From Amphimedon queenslandica (Eukaryota; Porifera; Demospongiae; Haplosclerida; Niphatidae): DNA of 40,532 nt. The position numbers and the translations under genes were made by a program. Below, piece by piece: positions 24,001-36,200 of this stretch. The notes beneath the pieces are model-generated. The model ran no database searches, was not told the DNA's origin, and saw nothing but the letters and a program-made list of their open reading frames with translations. The stretch's first letter is position 1; the number at the start of each line of letters is the position of its first letter. The stretch spans positions 104,506 through 145,037 of the forward strand of contig NW_003546342.1 in assembly GCF_000090795.2 (NCBI RefSeq). The letters are read 5' to 3'.

Positions 24001-26852
24001 AGGTGAGCTGAAACTCATTTATAGAAAATGTGAATATAACTTGCTTACTTATTAAAGGCGTTGGATATTTGTTCTCATTCATGGACACTTGACTGGATAC
24101 ATTGTCTTGCTGTTAGCATGTAAGTACCAGCACATACATGATCTATGGTCTATAGCCAAAAGTTGAAATTTTTATAGTAACTGTAATATTTTTTGATGTA
24201 CACATGTATATTAATGTTCTTTCAAGTTCCAACAAATAACTTCAAGTTATGAGCAATTAAAAACAAGCCAATTTTTGAAAAATAGCAAAGACTATAGCCC
24301 ATAGTTTTTTCCAAAAATTAGCTCCAAAATTACCCCAATTTTTGTTACATTTTCTGATACATATTGATGTCCTTATACTGTGTAGAAAGTTTGAGCTGAT
24401 TCCGACAAATATTTTTGAGTTATGGCCATTTTAAGAAAACGCCAAAATTCTAAAAAATACCCAAGGCTATAGCCCATGGTTTTTTCTAAAAAATGGCTCC
24501 AAAATCATCCCAAATTTTATTACATTTTCTGATACATATTGATGTCCTCATGCTGTGTAGAAAGTTTGAGCTGATTCCGACTTAAATTTTTTATGTTATG
24601 GCCATTAAAAAAACAAGCCAAATTCAGAAAAGTACCCTGTACTATATAGCCCATGGTTTTTTCCAAAAAATGGTTCCAAAATCACCCCCACTTTTTATTA
24701 CATTTTTTGATACATATTGTTGTACTTATGCTCTGTGGAAAGTTCTGACAAATATTTTTTTAGTTATGAGCATTTAAAAAAACTAGCAATTTTTGAAAAA
24801 TAGCAAAGGCTATAGCCCAAGGTTTTTTTCAAAAATTGGCTCCAAAATCACCCTCAAATTTTATTACGTTTTCTAATGCATACTAATGTACTTATGCTAT
24901 GTAGAAAGTTTGAGCTGTTTTCGACAAATATTTTTCGAGTTATGAGCATTTTTAAAAATAGGCTAAATTTTGAAAAATATCCAAGGCTATAGCCCATGGT
25001 TTTTTCAAAAAAATGGCTCCGAAATCACCCCCAATTTTTATGACATTTTTTGATACATATTGGTGTCCGTATACTATGTTGAAAGTTTGAGTTGTTTCCG
25101 ACAAATAATTTTCAAGTTATAAGCATTTTTTAAATAGGCTAAAAATACCCAAGGCTATAGTCCATGGTTTTTTCAAAAAAATGGCTCCGAAATCACCCCC
25201 AATTTTTATTACATTTTTTGATACATATTGATGTCCTTATGCTATGTAGAAAGTTTGAGTTGTTTCCGAAATATATTTTTCGAGTTATAAGCATTTTAAA
25301 AATAGGCCAAATTTTGAAAAATACCCAAGGCTATTATAGCCCATGGTTTTTCCCAAAAAATGGCCCCAAAATCGCCCCCAATTTTTATTATACATGTATG
25401 TATGACTATATACATTGTATGTATGCATTTATACTATTATACACATACATTATATATGTTATCTGTGTATATGACCAATGTTTTTCCCAAAAGTCGGTTG
25501 ATTCCCATAAAATAATTTTTGTACCCTATTTATTTATTATGGTAATAAGTACTAGTACATGCATTATTAGTTTCTCTTTGTCTAGTGGTAAACATTGGCA
25601 TTGGAATATCTCTACTCCTTCAAGGGAACATTGCATTGATAATTTATATCATTCTTGTGATATTGTATCTGATGATTCAAGTTGGAGTCTTTGTTGCAAC
25701 AACAGCCTTTGCATATCGTTATGGTAATGGAGAAGGTAAGTTTATTACAATAAATATTGCAAAAACTCACACAGTGTTATTAAGTACATGTACATGTATT
25801 AATTTGTAAAAAATGTTTAGATTAAATTCTTTTTTATTATTAGATAAAAAGGAGTTGCTGCATAGTCTCTTCAAATATATGTATTATTTTAAGAAGGATC
25901 CATTAGACACAGGTTTCCCAATGGAAGCAAAGATCTGTGAAGATCCAGAAGAAGAGAAATTGGTCAAAAGCAACGAAGTCTCTGAGACTGAACTGAAGGT
26001 AGGCTTGACTCCTTACTGTATAGCTTCAAATTTTGTAAAAACAAAAATTGTCAAAAATCTTAATTTCTTGTTAAAATTAATTTTTGTTATAATCTATTAT
26101 AAATCCAGCAATCCGCATACTAACCACATGTAGCAAAAATTTTGTCAAGCAAAAATTCTTGATAAATTTGACAATTTTTGACGAACAAAAATTTGGAGCT
26201 ACCGTAGGGCGCCTTTTTTTGAGGGCTATAAATTTTGCGGACTTCGCGATTTTTTAAAGATTCGCGAAAATTACTTTCGTGAAAATCAAATTAATACGGT
26301 ACAAGATGGCAGACGGCATAAATTCATGAAAATTAAATCCGCAAAATAAAAATTCACAAAATTTATAGCCCTCGAAAAAAAGGCACCCTACGGTATATGG
26401 TATCTGTTCCTCTCATTTTACTCTTAAGGTGTATTTGCACATACAATATTATGACACTAGGATAGCGTACCATCAATTTTTAATCAAAAGTGTGGCCGAT
26501 TTGACCTTTTGACGCATGCTTTCCACTAGAATAGAACCAAATCTTATTTCAACGTCAACGTAACGCCAAGCCTATCGTAATATTGTAGATCTGCCTTTAC
26601 ACTGTTAGTATATCAGGTTTAATTTGTTATGTGGCTTTACTGCATTTTTATCAGCCTTTAGTTACTAGTACATTGTGGGATGCAATTTGTTTTATAGTGG
26701 GAGAAATTTTAAAAAGTATTTTACTTATTTCTATAACTTTATTATTATAGGCTAAATTTAGATTGTGTGGATGGGGCTCAATCATACTGCAGATGCTGTT
26801 CTTATCACTGACTATCACCGTGTTTGTTGCCATCATTGCAGTTTCAAAGTGA
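21035..26852 (+). CDS. DOMON-cytochrome b561 membrane protein, FRRS1-like without reeler (477 aa)
   Basis: Twelve coding exons: 21035-21130, 21231-21389, 21862-22028, 22236-22330, 22590-22730, 22995-23200, 23772-23831, 23962-24002, 24058-24119, 25586-25735, 25844-25998, 26751-26852 (478 codons, TGA). Signal peptide at about 1-17; one DOMON domain (about 33-185) with GWVAVGFS followed by a Met, a candidate heme ligand. The cytochrome b561 core has heme-ligand candidates His219 (CHG), His254 (AHR), His294 (AAHF) and His330/His332 (IHGH). Predicted membrane helices lie at about 219-241, 252-275, 289-312, 324-352 and 360-388, with a sixth at the C-terminus. The family moves electrons across membranes and reduces ferric iron; substrate is inferred. 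There is no reeler domain, unlike the neighbour. Intron 9 holds a satellite array, and introns 5, 6 and 11 hold palindromic elements. Confidence 0.85.
22751..22960. mobile_element. ~200-bp MITE family A, copy 2
   Basis: TACCGTATAGCGGG at the left and CCCGCTATACG at the right, same core (GCATGCTCAATGGCACATGG). Lies in intron 5 of the + strand DOMON-b561 gene. Confidence 0.75.
23243..23392. mobile_element. Short palindromic element, AAGGCCTCCA family, copy 3
   Basis: Long near-perfect hairpin in intron 6 of the + strand b561 gene: CCATACACTAGGCAACAT is matched by ATGTTGCCTAGTGTATGG, with GTGGTTACTTTGATC / GATCAAAGTAACCAC inside. The outer right arm is degenerate. Confidence 0.65.
24191..25392. 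repeat. ~175-bp satellite array, + orientation, about 7 units
   Basis: Each unit has GGCTATAGCCCATGG, then AAATGGCTCC, ATCACCCCCAATTTTTATT, GATACATATTGATGTCC, ATGTAGAAAGTTTGAG and GAGTTAT(G/A)-GCATTTT. Landmarks recur near 24290, 24464, 24645, 24807, 24985, 25152 and 25328. It lies in intron 9 of the + strand b561 gene. An open frame through it into exon 10 is accidental. Confidence 0.9.
26019..26201. mobile_element. Palindromic element, relative of 19179-19398
   Basis: TATAGCTTCAAATTTTG at the left and CAAAAATTTGGAGCTA at the right, AT-rich interior with TTGACAATTTTTGACG. Intron 11 of the + strand b561 gene; directly abuts the next element. Confidence 0.5.
26200..26395. mobile_element. Palindromic MITE-like element (TACCGTAGGGCGCC ends)
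   Basis: TACCGTAGGGCGCCTTTTTT at the left, AAAAAAAGGCACCCTACGGTA at the right; inner arms GAGGGCTATAAATTTTG / AAATTTATAGCCCTC. Non-coding. Confidence 0.75.
26426..26604. mobile_element. Palindromic MITE-like element (AAGGTGTATTTGCAC ends)
   Basis: Imperfect arms: ACAATATTATGACACTAGGATAG at the left and its inverse CTATCGTAATATTGT at the right. Third element in a row in the same intron. Confidence 0.5.
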
Positions 26853-27019
26853 CCCAATGATATTAACTATTATTACAAACTGTTATTAATTCATTCATTC
26901 ATTCACAATATCATTCAGTATCATTTAGATCAACAGTATATAGTCTCATTAATAACAACTGTTTTAAAAATGATATACTTATTATAGTAAGTCTTACACA
27001 ACTTGAGCTGACAATGCAA

Positions 27020-27025
27020 AATAAA
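27020..27025 (+). terminator. Poly(A) signal AATAAA of the + strand b561 gene
   Basis: AATAAA 168 bp after the TGA at 26850-26852 and 66 bp before the stop of the convergent gene. Confidence 0.45.
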
Positions 27026-27090
27026 GCAACAAAACAATTAATGTTCCTAAAGCTATAACAACTATAAACTATGTCTGAAAAGTCTTTTTT

Positions 27091-30000
27091 TTAATTAATT
27101 GCAATCAGTATAATCATGACCACTACTGCAATAGCAATAGCAGTCAAATGGACAGCAACTGTTACCCAACTGGTACGAACCAGCGCACTCTAAAAAAATG
27201 GGGAAAAAAAAGAATTTTTCCAAGTTGTAGTAAGAGTTTTGATTCTATACCTCAAGAGGTTTCTTCTTTTCTGGTTTCTCAGGCTCTTTCTTTTCACCAT
27301 CTTTCACTGCGTCCATTTGTATGACTTCATTTTCATCCTTAGCTCCAAAGAGATATTTGTACTTGAGCAGACTGTGAACCAATGAAGGACGATCTATAGA
27401 AATACAAGCACAATGCTTATAAATGTAAAAATTAATATTAACAACAAGTACAACATAATAGTACAACATGTATACTATAAGTAAAAGTATATATACTAAC
27501 AAATATGCAATAGATAAAGTATGGTATAGCAAAAAAAATTTCACAATCCAAAAATTTAGCAGATCCATCCAAAAATTTGTGGCTTTAATTTTCATGGTTT
27601 TCTACTTTTCGGCCATCTTGAACCATGTTAATTCAGTTTTTGTGGATTTTATGTTTTGAAATTTGGGCCACGAAAATTTTTCACCGTACAATACATTACA
27701 TATTAATGATTACCTTTCTCTGGGGCTTTGCGTGCATTGTAAGCATGAATGATGAATAGGAACACTTGGAACAATGTGAGGAGGATAATAAAGACAATGT
27801 AGAAGCCAGCCACTTCAAAGCTGCCTCTATCAAGGAGGTGGGCCCCAAGAGCAATATTGATAACTAAAAAAGAGAATGAAATAATAGGATTTCAGAGCTA
27901 CTTTGATCATACGTGACAAGCAAAGTGATGTGTATCCGATTATGTGAGCATGAGTGAGGTTAAATACCCAACGTCTACAAATAAGGATAAGTATAAAGAT
28001 GAAATATATGTAATTTTTCAAAGGCTTACTTTTCTCCTTTTGGATGACAACGAAACAGTGCAATGATGGGCTATTAGGATCAAAAATATGAATAAAAAAA
28101 TAACTATGACAACTACCGTATACCTTAAGCCTACTATTATTTGCATCTACTAATTTTAGCAAAATCAGCAAAAGTCATGTTTAGCGTTACTAATTTTAGC
28201 GTTTTTAACCAAATTAACTATAAATAATAACCATTATAATGAATAATAATTATTTTGGCATCTATTTAATTTAGTGGTTTAAAGCTCTCTCGCTAATATA
28301 GCTAAATTTAGTAGACAACTAGTATGACAACTACCGTATAGCTTGTAATTATGGAGGGGGAAATTTTGACAAATTATTTGGCGTTTTGACATCCATTTGC
28401 TAAAATTAGACCCACTATTTTGAACTATTCATGTGCATGCTTGATGGCACATGGCCACAAAAATGCCAAATTAAAAGGCACTAATCATCAAAAATTTATC
28501 GATTACCAGCTATACAATGTACATGTACATGTATGTCAATATGCTTACATTAGCAATGTGAAGGGCCATAATGATAAATCCAATAATAAAATGAGCTGTA
28601 TTCTTACCCTAAAATAAACACATTTATTTAACACTAAAGATCATTAAACAGACTCACATCAGGTGAGAAGCTGATAAGCCCAGGGGTAGGACTCCTAGCA
28701 TGTGCAATGAATGGTAGTATGAATCCTAGTAGACCAACAATGAGTGATCCAACCATTAGTATCCGATGAGCTATGAACCATTCTCCATTAGGCAGTACTG
28801 GTTTCATCCAGGCAGCAAAGAAGGCACCCGACATAGCTAATACCAGCCATGCAATAGTCATGAAAGTACCTAATATAATAATAGTAATAATTAATAAATA
28901 AATAATAAATAATTAAAACAATACAATAATACATGCACATGTACATGTATATACTATCATACCATGTGTTTTCAGTAGTTGTTGTTTAGGCCAAGTATCA
29001 ACACCTTCAGTCCTTCCTTCTCTAATATCAGTTAGTAAGTTAGTCTGAGCTCTTGAAAATGTTGGAGGGATGTGGTGTTCCTGTAGACCTGATGTGGCTG
29101 GACCTATTGACATGTGCTATTATGAATGCATTCATTTAAATGTATAACAAATAGGCCAAAAATATTGTTTAATTTTAGCCTACAAGCTTGTTAACAAGGC
29201 TGAACTATTAAGTTTTGGCCAAGTCGTTTCATTGGGGACTATAAAAGCCACTAAATTATTACACTTATATGCACTGACTTATGGCTAAAAAATTGTTACT
29301 AAAATACTATTTTTATAGATTCCATTGTCCTTATACTTAGGTCAAAGATTGTGATCATTTTCAAACAAAGCATTATATTCTTTGACTGACCTCTTAAGCT
29401 GCTATAAGCACTGTATATACGATAAAGAGTATCATTAAGATCCAGATCTCTTCCATTATCAATAACACCAATATACCGACTGAAACTGTGTGTGTGTGTG
29501 TATGGGCAATGACACAATTATGCTTAATGCAATAATAGATTACTGTATAGCGGGAAATTTTGGAGGAAGTTTAATTTGGCATCTTAATAGCTGTTCGCCA
29601 AAATAAAATCAGCCATTTTGAGCTATTGTACGCATGCTCAATGGCACGTGGCCACAAATTTGCCAAATTAAAATTCACCAATCACCAAAATTTAGCAATT
29701 CACCAAATTTAAGTCCCTCCAAAATTTCCCGCTAAATGTATATGGTATATCTTACGTGCAACTGATTCTTCCATTCCTGTACTGTGTAGTATGCTGACAG
29801 ATTCCTGATTGACTGGGGTCCAATAGATTGCTATAAGAGCCAGGGTTCCATGTATCAATAACTGACACTGTGTCACTGTTTGAATCTCTTTTACAAGCCA
29901 ACACATCAGAATCAAACTACACAACAGAGAGATAAGAATTACTAGAAGAAATAAACTGTAGGACAGTAAGGAACTCCCTCCCTTGAAGTATGTACACGTA

Positions 30001-32858
30001 CACAAACAAATAAAGGGCTTCAATAATACTTTGGGCAACAGTGTGTTTTACCTTAGAGTGACTTTTAATTGCTGGTACTAAATTTTGCGATTTTAGCACA
30101 AGGTAGATTTTGCTGGTATTAAAAATTGCGATTAAGTAATTATTACTAATAGTTATATGGCATCATGATGTCATTATTAATAATTGCACGTATTAATAAT
30201 TGCGATTTTAAACCCAAACGCAAAATTCGCAATTAATAGTACCCGCATTTAAAAGTAACCTTAAGGTACATTTGCATGCAAGTATACTGTACATATAACC
30301 ATGTACATGTAAGTGTATGCAAATAAATAAACTACCATTCTTCTTGTTCTAGTGAATCCAACAGCAATCCATCCATCAGCTTTACCCTCCAACCGCATAT
30401 CAATGAAACTGCTATTATCACTGAAACGAGCAGCAAAATAATAATCATCTCCAGGATTACCAACACGGAATGGATAAGTAGCATCTGACGGCTATTAATA
30501 AAGGAATAAATAAATGAATAAAATGGAGTGAGACATTATTAGGGTATATGGCTGTACATTACTATAACTCACTGGTGCACTAGGACAGACGCTAGTAGGC
30601 ATCTCTTGGTATGTATCTGTCATTGGATTGTATCGACTAGGACTAATGGAAGGAGTATTGCTGTGTTTAGCAAGGGAAGATGAGACAGTCTGACCTATAA
30701 TATAATAAAGGTCAGTATATGATGACAGCATTGGTTTTAAATTCTTACTATCAGTCCTATAAGCTGATATTATGTAGTAAGATGAATCAAGATTGTAATC
30801 TTGTCCTTGATTCATTATACCAGCATAACGACTGAATCTATAAATAATAGTGATACATGTACATGCAATAATAATATCTTAAATAATAATAGAATGAATT
30901 TCAGTGCCCCGTAAAAATGTAGCACAACCATAATTAATCCATTTATGAGGCATACATACTGTACATGTACATGTACATGCCTTAAAGGTATACAAGCATA
31001 ATCAATGTAACAGTGCAAGTGTGGTTCAATGAAATTTGGCAGTTGATGTTTCATAACAGTACAATACTGATAAACTTACAGACAGGACATCCTCCCATTG
31101 GTATAACTGGTAGAGTGAGTACATATACCAGCAGATGAGTTACTGTCAGCTACATTAGGAGTGTATCCATTAGGATTCCATGTATCCAATACAGTAACAG
31201 CATTATTCTCTATTTTACATCCCAACACATCATCCATACCCTATACCAATAATAATAATAATAACAATAATAATAATAACAACAACAACAACAATAATGA
31301 ATACATATTGTATCAGGTTAACTAACCATTGATTGATCAAGAGAGAATCCAACAGCCATCCATCCATCAACAGTTCCCTCCATATATACATCAAGATATT
31401 GTGAATTGACTGAATTAGGACCCATTGCCCAATAGAAGCTACAGGACGTCCTATCACAGCCTGAAGGCAGTTTGATTATAATTGGAAAGGCAGAAGAAGG
31501 AGACTATTGTAAAAATAATAGTGACATTAATTGAAATGTAATTTTTCATAGTAGCTAACAAATTGGCTAATATATATTATAATTAATTATGCATGCGCAC
31601 TCAATTAATTCATAGTAATCCACAATGTCAGTTACAACTGACTTGCCGTCCAGATAGAATACTACTGACTGCCGTTACAGTGAAGGCTACTATAAGAAAC
31701 TTTATAGGTAGGTACAGGTTTAGTTCCTTTGATGTAGCTATACAATGGAACCTTTGTAATAAAAACAACTCAGTGGCTGTGATAATAAAATGTCCCAATT
31801 AGTACAAGCCAATACAAAAGTATCTCCACCTCTGTATTAAGGACATGTAGTGTATATAATACAAATGATTATCAAAACAATTTAAAAGCATGTTATTATG
31901 TACATGTCAGCACTAAAGTAATTTGATATGTGTTTGATATTATTTTTATGCATACAGATATTGCTGATGCACATATAAGGATTTATGGAACTTACCCTAT
32001 CAGTCATTGGACATGTCTCAGTGCTACCAGGCTATGGGAAAAATAAATAGTCATAAAAAATAAAACATGAGAAAACAATTTTACTCTGAAATCATCAGCG
32101 TTCATGTCTGCATAGTATATACTAGTGCCATCATTCCTTACAACCACAGTATACCTATACATACATTTATAATAATGTGTATATTTATTTAATGTACAAA
32201 AGACCTGATTTCAAGCATGCCAGCAGTTGCTGGAGCAGTCCATGTTACAGTGACGCTGCTCTTTAAATTAGAATTTGAATGTGTGACCTGAAATAATTAA
32301 AAAATAATGAGTAGCTGTGCAAATTAATCCATACTAACACCTCATGGGCTATTCTTCACACCAATAGGTTACAAGCCATTACATAATCATTACAAGTATC
32401 ATGAACACCATTACAAGCACTCACAATACTTTTATAACAATTTTACTTATTTCTGCTCACCGTAGCTGATGAAGAAGAACCACAGGTTAGTGTTTTAGTC
32501 CCAGAAGGTAAATTAGAAAAACTGCCAATTAAATTTGTGGTGCCAGCCTCCCTGGCTTGAATCATCAACCCTTTGAACTGGCGGCTACCTGCCAAGCGAA
32601 CTAAGACAAGAAACTGTTATGACAAAGAGACTAGTCATACTCTACACACTTACTAGTGTAGGACTGGCTGGCATTGTAGTCGCCACCATTGTCGATCAGA
32701 TCAGAGAAAATGTAGAAGCCACCTGGATTTGGCCCACCCGTTGAAGAAGAGTGGCCAGGAACGAGAGAGTTACAAACGCCAGCAGGTGGACCGCTGGAAT
32801 AAGAATGAGCAAGAAAGAAAGAGAGCTGGAGAAGGAAAGCAAGTACTATGAGAGACAT
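27091..32858 (-). CDS. Reeler-DOMON-DOMON-cytochrome b561 protein, FRRS1-like (800 aa)
   Basis: Twenty exons in transcription order: 32654-32858, 32461-32600, 32205-32287, 32085-32154, 31996-32031, 31327-31503, 31080-31240, 30749-30837, 30573-30694, 30336-30491, 29756-29916, 29391-29485, 28963-29103, 28658-28869, 28549-28608, 28030-28070, 27913-27974, 27714-27863, 27251-27393, 27091-27189; 801 codons. Signal peptide, reeler (about 25-165), DOMON 1 (179-330), DOMON 2 (362-510), b561 core with His545, His580, His622 and His658/His660, a cytosolic Lys/Glu-rich stretch, then a final helix. Vertebrate FRRS1 has reeler, one DOMON and b561, so the second DOMON is extra. Expected role: plasma- or endomembrane electron transfer and ferric reduction. 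It is convergent with the + strand paralogue. Confidence 0.87.
27520..27694. mobile_element. Possible palindromic element
   Basis: GTATGGTATAGCAAAAAAAATTTC at the left and GAAAATTTTTCACCGTACAATAC at the right pair imperfectly. Lies in the intron between exons 27714-27863 and 27251-27393. Confidence 0.35.
28332..28518. mobile_element. ~200-bp MITE family A, copy 3
   Basis: TACCGTATAGCTTG at the left, AGCTATACA at the right, core GCATGCTTGATGGCACATGG. Lies in the intron between 28549-28608 and 28030-28070 of the minus-strand gene. Confidence 0.65.
29541..29740. mobile_element. ~200-bp MITE family A, copy 4
   Basis: TACTGTATAGCGGGAAATTT at the left and AAATTTCCCGCTA at the right with the GCATGCTCAATGGCACGTGG core. 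Lies in the intron before exon 29391-29485 of the minus-strand gene. Confidence 0.75.
30047..30268. mobile_element. Palindromic MITE-like element (TTACCTTAGAGTGAC ends)
   Basis: Left arm ACCTTAGAGTGACTTTTAAT and right arm ATTTAAAAGTAACCTTAAGGT are inverted; inside are inverted AATTGCGATTTTA-type blocks. Lies in the intron between the two exons of DOMON 2 in the minus-strand gene. Confidence 0.6.
31248..31298. repeat. AAT/AAC microsatellite
   Basis: Intronic run of AAT then AAC triplets just upstream of exon 31080-31240. It is the positional counterpart of the (AAT)n tract at 38794. Confidence 0.9.
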
Positions 32859-33260
32859 AGTCGTGCTCTTGGGTGTCGTGGGAGAAGCTTGGGTGGCAAA
32901 AATACATGTAGGTAAGGTGTGGCTAAATTAAATTAAAAATTGTAATAGATCTAAATAGACCAGAGAACATTGATATAAAATTTAAAACTATAACTTAACT
33001 TATATCAAGTTAAATTCATATAAAATAATATCTCGCATCTATAAAAATATTTATGGTCAAAACAATAAATATAAGGAAAGACGAAGGTAATAAAAAATTC
33101 ATACTAAATTACGGAGGGTGGTAAAAATAATTAATATGAGTATACAAAAATAGCAAAATAAATGCTTAGCTAAATAAAAAAGATAAGTGTAGTGTAAGGA
33201 TAAGTGTAGTATGGTTAGAAATGCATGCATGCGTGGAGAAGTGTGTTAGTTTCAAAACCT
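32859..33260. other. Spacer between the two tandem FRRS1-like genes
   Basis: 402 bp holding the 3' end of the gene at 33261-38786 and the promoter and 5' UTR of the gene at 27091-32858. AT-rich; no clear TATA box or AATAAA on the minus strand. Confidence 0.4.
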
Positions 33261-36200
33261 TTAAGCAATTGCAATCAATATGATCATGATCAGTACAGCG
33301 ACACTGACAGCAACCAAATGACCAATGACTGCTATCCAACTGGTACGGATTAAAGCACTCTGTGTTAAAAGAGAAAGAAAAGAAATGGGTAATAATAATA
33401 ATAGCATGATGATAAATGATGGAATATTATCACTGGATCATTTGCATACCGGGAGAGGTTTCTTCTTTTCTGGTTTTACAGTGTCCTTCTTTTCTTCCTC
33501 TTCCTTCTTCTTATTTTTCATCTCATGCTCTCCACCAGTACTGGCTGCAAACAGATACTTATACTTCAATAGACTGTGAACCAGAGCAGGACGATCTAAC
33601 AACACACGAATAATAATAACAATAATGATAAATAGACTTCAAATAATACCAGCAAATATACATTACATATTAATGATTACCTTTCTCTGGAGCTTTGCGT
33701 GCATTGTAAGCATGAATGATGAACAGGAACACTTGGAACAATGTGAGGAGTATAATGAAGACAATGTAGAAACCAGCCACTTCAAAGCTGCCTCTATCAA
33801 GGAGGTGGGCCCCAAGAGCAATATTGATAACTACAATGAGAAAAACGAGACTCAAATTATGATAAAACTATACTACCAACATTATTTGCTAACACTAAAA
33901 GTATAGTATATTATTTCATACTTACAGGACAGGACCAGTAGTGCATAGCCAATGATGTGGGCATGAGAGAGGTTAAAGATCCAACGTCTATTAATAATAA
34001 TAAATGAAATTATTAGTACTAAGCTAATTAAAAGTATACGAAGAATTGAACTCCCAGTCAAAATATGAAGTGCATGCATTCAATGTAATGTAAGAAGTGT
34101 CTTACTTTTCTCCTTTTGGATTACAGCGGAAAACAGCAATAATAGGCTATGGACAGTAAATAGTAACAATAAAATTATTATATTAGATGTAATTCTTACA
34201 TTAGCAATGTGTAAGCACATTATGATGATTCCAATAACAAAATGAGCTGTGTTCTTACCCTAAAATATAACACATTGATTCACGGTAATCATTGCTATAA
34301 AGACTCACATCAGATGAGAAGCTAATAATTCCAGGGGTAGGACTCCTAGCATGTGCAATGAATGGTAGTATGAATCCTAGTATACCAACAATGAGTGATC
34401 CAGCCATTAGTATCCGATGAACTATGAACCATTCTCCATTAGGCAGTACTGGTTTCATCCAGGCAGCAAAGAAGGCACCCGACATAGCTAATGCCAGCCA
34501 TGCAATAGTCATGAAAGTACCTAATACAATAATAATAATTAATAAATAAATAATAAATTATTAAAACCGTGCAATACAGTAATAATACATGTACATTGTA
34601 CGTGTATGTACTATCATACCATGTGTTTTCAGTAGTTGTTGTTTAGGCCAAGTATCAACATCTTCAGTCCTTCCTTCTCTAATATCAGTTAGTAAATTAG
34701 TCTGAGCTCTTGAGAATGATGGAGTGATGGTATGTCTAGAAAGTCCTTCTGAAGCCAAACCTACCCATTCATAAAAATAAAACAAACCAATTAGTTGAGT
34801 CATAATAATTAAAAAAACACAATTTTAGACATACATGTACTGTAGTATGTACACAAAAACAAACACACATACATACACATACATGCAGACTCTATAGTCA
34901 ACAACTATTAATAATGAAACAAATCTAAAAAAATTAATTAAACTTTCTATGTAGCATAAGGACAACAATGCGCATAAAAAAAATACTGTTAAAAATGAGG
35001 GGTGAATTTGGAGTCAATTTTTGAAAAAATGTATATCACAAAACGTTTTCAAAAATTGGCCTATTTTCTAATGCTCTAAAATTATTTGTTGGAAACAGCT
35101 TAAACTTTCTACGTAGCATAAGGGCATTAGTATTTGTCAAAAATTGTAATAAAAATTGGGAGTGATTTTGGGGCCATTTTTTGAAAAAAAAAACCATGGG
35201 CTACAGCCTTGGGTATTTTTCAAAATTTGGCCTATTTTAAAAAATGATCATAACTCGAAAATTATTTGTCGGAAACAGTTCAAACTTTCTAAATAGCATA
35301 AGGACATCAATATATATCAGAAAATGTAATAAAAATTGGGGGTGATTTCGAAGCCATTTTTTTGAAAAAACCATGGGCTATAGCCTTGGGTATTTTTCAA
35401 AATTTAGCCTATTTTTTAAAATGCTTATAACTCAAAAATTATTTGTTGGAAACAACTCAAACTTTCTACATAGCATAAGGACATCAATATATATCAAAAA
35501 ATTTAATAAAAATTGGGGGTGATTTCGGAGCCATTTTTTTGAAAAAAACCATGGGCTATAGCCTTGGGTAGTTTTCAAAATTTGGCCTATTTTTAAAATG
35601 ATCATAACTCGAAAATTATTTGTCGGAAACAACTCAAACTTTCTACATAGCATAAGGACATCAATATGTATCAGAAAATGTAATAAAAAATGGGGGTGAT
35701 TTTGGAGCCATGTTTTGGAAAAAAGCATGGGCATATAGCCTTGGGTATTTTTCAAAATTTGGCCTATTTTTTAAAATGCTTATAACTCAAAAATTATTTG
35801 TTGGAAACAACTCAAACTTTCTACATAGCATAAGGACATCAATATATATCAAAAAATTTAATAAAAATTGGGGGTGATTTCGGAACCATTTTTTTGAAAA
35901 AACCATGGGCTATAGCCTTGGGTAGTTTTCAAAATTTGGCCTATTTTAAAAATGATCATAACTCGAAAATTATTTGTCTGGAACTGCTCAAACTTTCTAA
36001 ATAGCATAAGGACATCAATATGCATCAAAAAATTTAATAAAAATTGGGGGTGATTTCGGAACCATTTTTTTGAAAAAACCATGGGCTATAGCCTTGGGTA
36101 GTTTTCAAAATTTGGCCTATTTAAAAATGATCATAACTCGAAAATTATTTGTCTGGAACTGCTCAAACTTTCTAAATAGCATAAGGACATCAATATGCAT

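Noticed and set aside
24191-25392. CRISPR-like or regular array
   Set aside because: Units are contiguous tandem repeats without distinct spacers, in a eukaryotic intron.
25164-25727. 187-codon open frame on + strand
   Set aside because: It runs through the satellite array and enters exon 10 of the b561 gene out of frame; the same frame appears in other satellite units.
31742-31850. Possible second pogo-like terminus (ATGGAACCTTTGTAATAA)
   Set aside because: Only a short imperfect match inside an intron; no inverted partner identified.
32631-32858. Stand-alone 75-residue secreted protein
   Set aside because: It is exon 1 of the reeler-DOMON gene reading into its intron; the donor at 32653 restores a complete reeler domain.
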